NCBI GenBank assembly: GCA_946403855.1
Contig: CAMJBH010000001.1
Location: 149,077 to 213,076 of the forward strand
Origin: an uncultured Bacteroidales bacterium
GTDB lineage: Bacteria > Bacteroidota > Bacteroidia > Bacteroidales > UBA932
DNA: 64,000 nt
Direction of reading: 5' to 3'
Under the pieces are notes generated by a model. The model was not told where the DNA came from. It saw nothing but the letters and a program-made list of their open reading frames with translations, and did no database searches. Made by a program: the position numbers and the translations under genes. Shown piece by piece: positions 53,793 through 60,495 of the stretch (position 1 is the stretch's first letter; each line of letters opens with the position of its first letter).

Positions 53793-53800
53793 CAAAAATA
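53793..53800 (-). promoter_or_regulatory. -7 element for ruvX-def
   Basis: TATTTTTG on the minus strand only 6 nt before the GTG start, implying a leaderless message and deciding the start codon. Confidence 0.45.
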
Positions 53801-53809
53801 GCAATTATT

Positions 53810-54163
53810 ATGGGGAAAAAAAATCTAAACAAAGTTTATCGCCTCAGCGTGACCGAGGATGACTCCCACCGCGTTATACGTTCCTACCGTTTCAGCCGCC
53901 TGGGCTTTGCCCTCACCTGCTTCACTGCATTCATAGTCGTGCTCGGCAGCCTCTATGCGCTGATAGCGCTCACCCCATTGCGCACCACCATCCCCGGATA
54001 TCCCGACGCCCATTTCCGCCGCCAGGCAGTGGACAACGCCATTAAAATAGATTCACTCGAAAGCGCCATCACCCGCTGGAAGCTCTATTCCGAAAACCTT
54101 TCCAGGGTCCTGGCAGGCGACACCACATTGAATATAGACAGTTTGCTCGTGGAGAATGAATAA
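53810..54163 (+). CDS. Membrane protein resembling the N-terminus of M23 peptidases
   Basis: 117 residues: a basic cytoplasmic tail, one membrane helix (about 35-55, FALTCFTAFIVVLGSLYALI), then a periplasmic stretch TPLRTTIPGYPD and a short helix (IDSLESAITRWKLYSENLSR). In other Bacteroidales this same sequence style opens a longer membrane-anchored M23 peptidase encoded near dxr; here the gene stops before any peptidase domain, and its stop lies inside the dxr start region (8-nt overlap). I see no frame continuing the peptidase. It is either a truncated remnant kept for coupling or a functional short form. Confidence 0.7.
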   Translation: MGKKNLNKVYRLSVTEDDSHRVIRSYRFSRLGFALTCFTAFIVVLGSLYALIALTPLRTTIPGYPDAHFRRQAVDNAIKIDSLESAITRWKLYSENLSRVLAGDTTLNIDSLLVENE

Positions 54164-55310
54164 ACGAAGAATAGCCATTCTGGGGTCCACCGGATCGATA
54201 GGTACCCAAACTCTGGACGTAGTGCGTCAGCACCGTGACCTTTTCGAGGTGGAAATGATTTCCGCCAACAACAACATTGAAATGCTTGCCGCCCAGGCCC
54301 TCGAATTCGAAGTCGGGCAGGTTGTGGTGTGCAACGAAGCCCGCTACGAAAATCTTTGCAGCCTGCTCGAAGGCAGCGACTCCAAGGTCTGGACCGGAAT
54401 TGACAGCCTCTGTTCCCTGGTACGCTCCGAAAATGTTGACATCGTGGTAGGTGCCATGGTGGGATTCAGCGGCCTGAGGCCCACGCTCGCCGCCCTCGAA
54501 GCTGGAAAAATCGTCGCTCTCGCAAACAAGGAGACACTGGTGGCCGCAGGAGCGCTGGTGACCCGCACCATGCGCGAGCACGGAGCCGTGATCCTTCCGG
54601 TAGATTCGGAGCACTCCGCTATATTCCAGTGCCTGCTCGGAGCGCAGGGCAACACCGTAGAAAAGATACATCTCACCGCTTCCGGAGGCCCTTTCCGCAC
54701 CTGGGACCACACACGCATAGCCGGCGCCACCGCCGCAGACGCGCTCAAACACCCCAACTGGGACATGGGAGCCAAAGTAACCATCGATTCGGCCACTTTG
54801 ATGAACAAAGGTTTCGAGCTGATAGAGGCCAGGTGGCTCTTTGACGTCCAGCCAAAAGACATAAACGTGGTCGTACACCCCGAGTCCATCATTCATTCCA
54901 TGGTGGAATTTGCAGACGGAGCCGTGATCGCCCAGATGGGCTGCCCGGACATGCGCGAGCCGATAGGATTCGCCCTGGCCTTCCCCGCCCGCATCACCGT
55001 GGGCAACAAGAAACTCGATTTCGCTTCGCTCGGCTCCCTGCATTTCGAGGCCCCCGACCTGGACCGTTTCCCCAACCTGCGTCTGGCCTATGAAGCCATA
55101 GAACGCGGCGGCAACGCACCATGTGCGCTGAATGCCGCCAACGAGGTGGCCGTGGCCGCCTACCTCAAAGGGCAGATCGGTTTTTACGATATTTCACGAA
55201 TCAACGAGAGCTGCCTCCGTGGCTTGAATTTTGTAGCTGACCCGTCCATCGAAGATATCTTCGAGACGAACGCCGAAGTGGCACGGATTGCAGATGGTTG
55301 CATTAGTTAA
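54156..55310 (+). CDS. dxr: 1-deoxy-D-xylulose 5-phosphate reductoisomerase
   Basis: 384 residues. GSTGSIGTQTLDVV is the NADPH loop; ALANKETLVAAG, LPVDSEHSAIFQCL, TASGGPFR and LMNKGFELIEARWLF are the conserved catalytic and metal blocks, with HPESIIHSMVEF in the C-terminal part. It makes 2-C-methyl-D-erythritol 4-phosphate, the second step of the MEP isoprenoid pathway. It overlaps the preceding gene by 8 nt and the following rseP by 17 nt, a typical Bacteroidota dxr-rseP linkage. Confidence 0.97.
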   Translation: MNKRRIAILGSTGSIGTQTLDVVRQHRDLFEVEMISANNNIEMLAAQALEFEVGQVVVCNEARYENLCSLLEGSDSKVWTGIDSLCSLVRSENVDIVVGAMVGFSGLRPTLAALEAGKIVALANKETLVAAGALVTRTMREHGAVILPVDSEHSAIFQCLLGAQGNTVEKIHLTASGGPFRTWDHTRIAGATAADALKHPNWDMGAKVTIDSATLMNKGFELIEARWLFDVQPKDINVVVHPESIIHSMVEFADGAVIAQMGCPDMREPIGFALAFPARITVGNKKLDFASLGSLHFEAPDLDRFPNLRLAYEAIERGGNAPCALNAANEVAVAAYLKGQIGFYDISRINESCLRGLNFVADPSIEDIFETNAEVARIADGCIS

Positions 55311-56595
55311 GACTCTACAAGTTATTCTCGCCCTCTCGCTGCTGATTATCATCCACGAGTTCGGGCATTATTTATGGGCACGGATCTTCGGCATCCGTGT
55401 AGAGAAGTTTTACCTGTTCTTTGACGCGGGAGGCAAAGCCCTCGCCCGCTGGCACTGGGGAGAGACCGAGTTCGGAATTGGCTGGGTGCCTTTCGGCGGT
55501 TACTGCAAGATTGCCGGCATGGTGGACGAGTCCATGGACCTGGAACAGCTGAAAAGGGAACCCCAGAGCTGGGAATTCCGCAGCAAGGCAGCCTGGAAAC
55601 GCCTTCTGGTGATGGCCGGAGGGGTCATTAACAACTTCATTTTTGCCGTTCTGGTGTACTGCCTGATAGCAGGAATATGGGGGGAGGCGTTCATCAGCAA
55701 CCAGAACGCCCGAATTGCCCCCAACGAGCTGGCGCAGGAGATGGGGTTCCGGCTGGGCGACCACATAATCAGCTTCGACGATTACGAGCCGCAGAATTTC
55801 GGCATGCTTCAGGCCGACCTGGCCAGGCGCAACGTAAGTTCCGCCAAAATACTCCGCGACGGCGATACCCTGGACTTGTACATAGACCAGTCATATATCG
55901 GTGAGGTGCTCAACAGCCCCGGCATGTTCGACCTGGCAGTGCCTTTCGTCGTCGATTCCATGCGCTACGACTCTGGCAATGCCGACTGCGGCCTTACCGC
56001 TGGCGACAGGGTCATCGCTTTCGAAGGCGAAAAGGTGTCATTCATCCAGGACGCCCGCCCTGTGCTTGCCTCGCACGCAGGCAGCACGGTCCAGGCCCTG
56101 GCGGTCCGTGGTGCCGACACCCTGTCGGTGCCCATAAAAGTGGACACCCTGGGACAGATAGGGGTCTATCTGCAAGTACCTCAAATAGAAAGGCGCCAGT
56201 ACAGCTTCCTGGAAGCCATTCCTGCCGGGCTGCGCCTGACCGGCGATACCATGAGCGGATACGTCCGCGACCTGGGACTGCTGGCAAGGCCTTCCACCGG
56301 CGCCTACAAATCCGTCGGCAGTTTCATCGCCATAGGACAGGTGTTCCCGGCGACCTGGGACTGGTACCGCTTCCTCAACATCATCGCCCTGCTTTCCATC
56401 ATGCTGGGCATCATGAACCTGCTGCCCATTCCGGCGATGGACGGTGGACACATTTTATTTACCCTGTTCGAGATGATCACAGGACGTAAGCCCAGCGACC
56501 GATTCCTCATCATCATGCAGATGATTGGAATGGTCCTGCTGCTGGCCCTGATGGTGCTGGCTTTCGGAAACGACATTGCAAGACTAATACACTGA
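55294..56595 (+). CDS. rseP: RIP metalloprotease RseP (site-2 protease)
   Basis: 433 residues from ATG 55294 (MVALVKTLQVILALSLLIII). The zinc motif HEFGHYLWAR lies in the first helix. One or two degenerate PDZ regions (GFRLGDHIISFDDY, GLTAGDRVIAFEGEKV) occupy the middle. The third ligand is in NLLPIPAMDGGHILF near the C-terminus. It cuts membrane-embedded anti-sigma factors or signal-peptide remnants. It is encoded directly after dxr and before a DUF4837 lipoprotein, the usual order in this phylum. Confidence 0.95.
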   Translation: MVALVKTLQVILALSLLIIIHEFGHYLWARIFGIRVEKFYLFFDAGGKALARWHWGETEFGIGWVPFGGYCKIAGMVDESMDLEQLKREPQSWEFRSKAAWKRLLVMAGGVINNFIFAVLVYCLIAGIWGEAFISNQNARIAPNELAQEMGFRLGDHIISFDDYEPQNFGMLQADLARRNVSSAKILRDGDTLDLYIDQSYIGEVLNSPGMFDLAVPFVVDSMRYDSGNADCGLTAGDRVIAFEGEKVSFIQDARPVLASHAGSTVQALAVRGADTLSVPIKVDTLGQIGVYLQVPQIERRQYSFLEAIPAGLRLTGDTMSGYVRDLGLLARPSTGAYKSVGSFIAIGQVFPATWDWYRFLNIIALLSIMLGIMNLLPIPAMDGGHILFTLFEMITGRKPSDRFLIIMQMIGMVLLLALMVLAFGNDIARLIH

Positions 56596-56599
56596 CGAT

Positions 56600-57574
56600 A
56601 TGAAACGCACCCTTCTTATTCTGGCGGCCGTACTGGCCCTGGTCTCCTGTAAGAGCACAAAGGCTCTGCTGCCCAACGTGAGCGGCAAGGCAGGAGAGAT
56701 AATAGTTGTCATAGACAAGAACGACTGGGAAGGCAATCTGGGCACGAAAGTGCGCGACCTGCTGGCCTGCGACTGCCCGTTCCTCGCCCAGCGCGAACCC
56801 CTCTACTCCCTGGTGAATGTACCTCCGGGAGGCTTCGGCGACCTTTTCAAAGTACACCGCAACATCGTGTACTTCAACCTCAACCCCCAGGTTGACAGTT
56901 CCGCAGTGCGCTACCGCTCAGACGTTTGGGCGGCGCCCCAGTGCCTCGTGCAGATCAACGCCCCCACCTCAGAGCGCGCCGCCGAGCTGCTGACAGAGAA
57001 CGGCAGCAAGATTGTGAGCTTCATCGAGCAAGCAGAAAGAGACAGGGTGATACGTAACTCCATACGCTACGAAGAGCGTGAGATCGCTCCCAAGGTGGCT
57101 GAAGTCTTCGGCGGTTCTCCGCACTTCCCTACCGGATACAAACTTAAGAAGCTGACCTCCGATTTCGGCTGGATTGCAGACGAGAAGCAATACACCTTGC
57201 AGGGCATCCTGATCTATAAGTATCCGGTGAGCGGCAACGACCTTACCCTGAACAAGATAATCGCCAAGCGCAACGAGGTGCTCAAAAACAATGTGCCGGG
57301 CATGTTCGAAAACACTTGGATGACCACTGGCACATTCATGCCGCCGAGCCTGGAATTCATCCGCTTCAGGGGACGTGAATTCGCACAGGTCAGAGGCCTT
57401 TGGGAGGTAGAGAACGACTACATGGGAGGGCCCTTCGTGTCTCACTCATTCTACTCCCCCGACGGCAGCGAAATAATTGTCGCAGAGGCATTTGTCTATG
57501 CCCCCAAATACGACAAGCGCCAGTATCTCCGTCAGGTAGAATCTATACTCTTCTCCTGGGAATGGGCAAAATAG
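56600..57574 (+). CDS. DUF4837 family lipoprotein
   Basis: 324 residues; the signal ends in ALVSCKST (lipobox). The body (SGKAGEIIVVIDKNDWEG, NIVYFNLNPQVDSS, RFRGREFAQVRGLWEVENDY, YAPKYDKRQYLRQVESI) matches DUF4837, a Bacteroidota family usually found after rseP. It lies 4 nt past the rseP stop, so one operon runs from 53810 to 57574. The function is unknown; the linkage hints at envelope homeostasis. It converges on the barrel gene at 57576 with 1 nt between stops. Confidence 0.88.
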   Translation: MKRTLLILAAVLALVSCKSTKALLPNVSGKAGEIIVVIDKNDWEGNLGTKVRDLLACDCPFLAQREPLYSLVNVPPGGFGDLFKVHRNIVYFNLNPQVDSSAVRYRSDVWAAPQCLVQINAPTSERAAELLTENGSKIVSFIEQAERDRVIRNSIRYEEREIAPKVAEVFGGSPHFPTGYKLKKLTSDFGWIADEKQYTLQGILIYKYPVSGNDLTLNKIIAKRNEVLKNNVPGMFENTWMTTGTFMPPSLEFIRFRGREFAQVRGLWEVENDYMGGPFVSHSFYSPDGSEIIVAEAFVYAPKYDKRQYLRQVESILFSWEWAK

Positions 57575-57575
57575 G

Positions 57576-59153
57576 CTAGAACGAACAGCCAAGCGTTATC
57601 AGCGCCACGTTGCGGGTCCCGCCGGAAAGGTATTCAGGACTGTGCAGCATGGCGCTGAAATTGTCTGATACCTTGACGTACGGCACAAAACGCGCGGAGA
57701 CCACATACGAGTATCTGAATCCTGCACCGGCAGACAGCGCAGAAGCCGTGTCGTACTCAAACTGACGATAGAGATAGTCGTCGAAGCTGATGTAACCGGA
57801 GCTGGCTCCTGGCACCAGGACGGCATCTTCTTTGGGCGTTCCGAATCCGGTGCGGAAAGCTCCTGAAAGACTGACTGTAAAGACAGAACGGCCGGCAAAG
57901 ATACTCTTGTCGGCGAACAGCTCAGCCAGCAGCGATTCAGTGTCGGACTTTCTGGTAAAAGGATACAGCACGGTGCTGCGCGAGACCATTTTGCCGGACA
58001 CCGTAGCGCCTGCTCTGAAGCGCGGCAGGTAGCCGTCCAGGTCGGAATACCACACATAAGAGAGTTCGGCGGAAGCCCGGTGCCGGTCAAGGATATGATT
58101 GCTGCCGGAATACTCCACACGGGTGTCCTGGCCGGGAGGAGTCACATAGCTGAAAATGTTCTCATTGTTCCCCAGCATCTCATAATCCAGGTCCAGGGCC
58201 AGTCTGTGCATTCCGTCTCCATGCCTTTTGAGGAAACGTCCCTTGTAGGACGCGACGATACCGGAGAACTCAAAGAATATGGGCTTGGAAGATGACTTGG
58301 TGCCCCAGAATCCGCTGCGGTACATTAGTTCGAGTTCGCTGCTGAAAGACTTGCCTGCAATCTGCAGCCCGAAACCGGCGAAGCTATTGTTCATGGGACG
58401 GAAGTTATTGAGGGGCACGTAGTTGTATTCACCTGTCAGTTCCGCCATGGTGCCGTAGTATCCGCCTTTGTCGGCATAGATGAAGTACTGCTTCTCCGTG
58501 GTGCCGTAGATGCCTCCGCGCAGCTGCTCGATGTTGCTGCGGTAGAGCAGCGCCAAGCCCAGCATCAGCCTTTCCGAAGGCCTGAAGCTCAAACCGGCCT
58601 TGACCTTCATATCCATGAGGATGCTGCTGAAGCGGGGGTCTTTGACTTTGGTCTGGTCGGCAGATTCATAATCCAGGCTAAGGCCGGCGGACCATTTGTC
58701 GCTGAAGCGATAGGCCATGGCGCCAGTCAGGGCATAAGTTTCATGGTTCTTGCGCCCGAGGTTGGCCGTAGAGCTCTCCAGGAAGGAGACCGGATTGAAG
58801 TCAGGGTCGATGAACACCGGGCCGCCCATCTGCTGACCGGAGAAATAAGACCAGCGCAGCTTCCCGTGGAAGCTCAAACGGTCGGAGATGCTGACGTACG
58901 ACTCCGTGCTTGCGCCTGCCGTATAGCTGTCCGGGGACTGATGAAGCGAGGTCAAGCCACCGTTTTCTTTGCTGAAAGCCGCCTCGGCCACCGATATATG
59001 CCCGCGGAAAGCGGACAGGGCCGCAGGATTGGACACGAAGAAGACAGGATCCGTGTCAACCTTGAAGCGGAAATCGCCATTCTGCACCTGGCCGGCCGCG
59101 GAAAGGCAGGCGGTCAGGAAGAACATGAAGACGGTCAGGCTGCGGAGTTTCAT
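57576..59153 (-). CDS. Outer-membrane beta-barrel protein, DUF6850-like
   Basis: 525 residues with a signal peptide (MKLRSLTVFMFFLTACLSAA). The mature protein is a large beta-barrel with aromatic-girdle strands throughout and a final NVALITLGCSF ending in Phe, as barrel substrates of BAM do. By sequence style and by position after a DUF4876 lipoprotein and a TonB receptor I assign it to DUF6850. The three genes form one operon with gaps of 5 and 8 nt. It may be a porin or a docking barrel for the receptor system. The family call is moderate; the barrel is firm. Confidence 0.75.
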   Translation of the reverse strand: MKLRSLTVFMFFLTACLSAAGQVQNGDFRFKVDTDPVFFVSNPAALSAFRGHISVAEAAFSKENGGLTSLHQSPDSYTAGASTESYVSISDRLSFHGKLRWSYFSGQQMGGPVFIDPDFNPVSFLESSTANLGRKNHETYALTGAMAYRFSDKWSAGLSLDYESADQTKVKDPRFSSILMDMKVKAGLSFRPSERLMLGLALLYRSNIEQLRGGIYGTTEKQYFIYADKGGYYGTMAELTGEYNYVPLNNFRPMNNSFAGFGLQIAGKSFSSELELMYRSGFWGTKSSSKPIFFEFSGIVASYKGRFLKRHGDGMHRLALDLDYEMLGNNENIFSYVTPPGQDTRVEYSGSNHILDRHRASAELSYVWYSDLDGYLPRFRAGATVSGKMVSRSTVLYPFTRKSDTESLLAELFADKSIFAGRSVFTVSLSGAFRTGFGTPKEDAVLVPGASSGYISFDDYLYRQFEYDTASALSAGAGFRYSYVVSARFVPYVKVSDNFSAMLHSPEYLSGGTRNVALITLGCSF

Positions 59154-59161
59154 CTGTCGGA

Positions 59162-60490
59162 TTACTTTTTGAGCGACACGATCTTACGCTGGTGGAAGTC
59201 CTTGCCGGAATCGTTGGTCTGGCTGTAGATGATGTGGGCGCCGGCGGCGATGGAGGCCTCGGCGTCTATGCCCGACGGATCGGTGGACCCGCCTTCGTCG
59301 GCAGTTCCGAGGGAATAATTGTACACCAGCTTGCCTGCATTTTCGGGCAAGGCCTCCGTGGCTTCCTTGTCAACGTTACGATAGACGGAGCGGCCCTTGC
59401 CTACGGTCATTACCACATAGCCGGTGTTCACATCGGAAGTGAAGCGGGGATGGCTTGTCGCAAGGTTAGCGGCCGCAAACACCTCAACTGCCCCTATCAC
59501 GTTGGCCTTGGGCAATTTGACAGCCCAGCCTATGGCAGTAGCGCCGCCGGTGAAGTCATATGCTGAGGTGTTGGTGCACAGAGCCTCAAGCTCGGAGTGT
59601 TTCATTTTGGCAATGAAGAACGCAGGGCTGGAATCGGAAAGGGTCCAGGCCGTCTGCTGGTTGATCTGGTATCCGTAAAGATAGTGGTCCTTGGGGATCG
59701 ACTCAGACACAGCATGCTTTTGATGGGTAAACGCCGGGATGCTGGTATTTGCCATCCAGTAGTACGAAGGGTCGGACAGATTGACTGAAGCCGATACGGT
59801 TGCAGTATGATCTATAGCGGCAAAAATCGCAATGACTATCTGTGAATAAGCGGGGATTTTTACCTCGTTGGGGAAATACCACATGGCGCCTCCGGCAGGC
59901 AACCAGTTCTCGTTTTCATACACCAGGCCACCTGAGACATAATATTTATTGTTGTTGGAGTGGGCGTTGTAGGGACTGATGGCGCCGAACACCAGGTCGG
60001 AAGCGTCCGCTTCGAATTCAGAATTATTGTAGATGATAACATAGTGGTCGTTGCGGGTATAGTTTGAATTGTCGTTCAGGGGACATCCGCCAGTGTACAA
60101 CTCTTTGATTATCAGCTGCTGGGACTGCACCTTCTGAAGATCTATACGGAAGGGTGCCGAAGGAGCTTCCGTCACTAGTATCAGCGAATTGGACCCGTTG
60201 AGCACAATGCGGATACCATCTTCCACGGTCTTGTATGTTGTGGAGGCTGTATAGCTGCCAGGGCTGACATTGAAAGAGGCGCTGCCCGTAGCGTCGGTGA
60301 TGCCGTTGAAAGACACTGTGGCCTCGCTGTTGGAAAGGGTCACGGGAACACCCTCAATGGCCAGGGGGGCTCCTTCCGAATAGAGTTGCACGCTTATGTC
60401 AACGGATACGACCTTGGGAGTCTCGGGCTTGCACCCTGCCAGGCACAAGGTGAAAACAATCAAACCGGCTAATAAGGCTGAATTTTTCAT
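59162..60490 (-). CDS. DUF4876-like lipoprotein, TonB receptor partner
   Basis: 442 residues; the signal ends in LCLAGCKPE (lipobox). Residues 28-120 form an Ig-like/carboxypeptidase-regulatory domain (VDISVQLYSEGAPLAIEGVP, ATGSASFNVSPGSY). The rest matches DUF4876 (IIKELYTGGCPLNDNSNY, DHYVIIYNNSEFEADASDL, KYYVSGGLVYENENWLPAGG), a fold related to lamin-tail/cell-surface domains. It is probably a surface lipoprotein capping the TonB receptor, in analogy to SusD with SusC, but it is not a SusD homologue. Its start is 5 nt after the receptor stop. The ligand is unknown. Confidence 0.8.
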   Translation of the reverse strand: MKNSALLAGLIVFTLCLAGCKPETPKVVSVDISVQLYSEGAPLAIEGVPVTLSNSEATVSFNGITDATGSASFNVSPGSYTASTTYKTVEDGIRIVLNGSNSLILVTEAPSAPFRIDLQKVQSQQLIIKELYTGGCPLNDNSNYTRNDHYVIIYNNSEFEADASDLVFGAISPYNAHSNNNKYYVSGGLVYENENWLPAGGAMWYFPNEVKIPAYSQIVIAIFAAIDHTATVSASVNLSDPSYYWMANTSIPAFTHQKHAVSESIPKDHYLYGYQINQQTAWTLSDSSPAFFIAKMKHSELEALCTNTSAYDFTGGATAIGWAVKLPKANVIGAVEVFAAANLATSHPRFTSDVNTGYVVMTVGKGRSVYRNVDKEATEALPENAGKLVYNYSLGTADEGGSTDPSGIDAEASIAAGAHIIYSQTNDSGKDFHQRKIVSLKK

Positions 60491-60495
60491 ATCTG

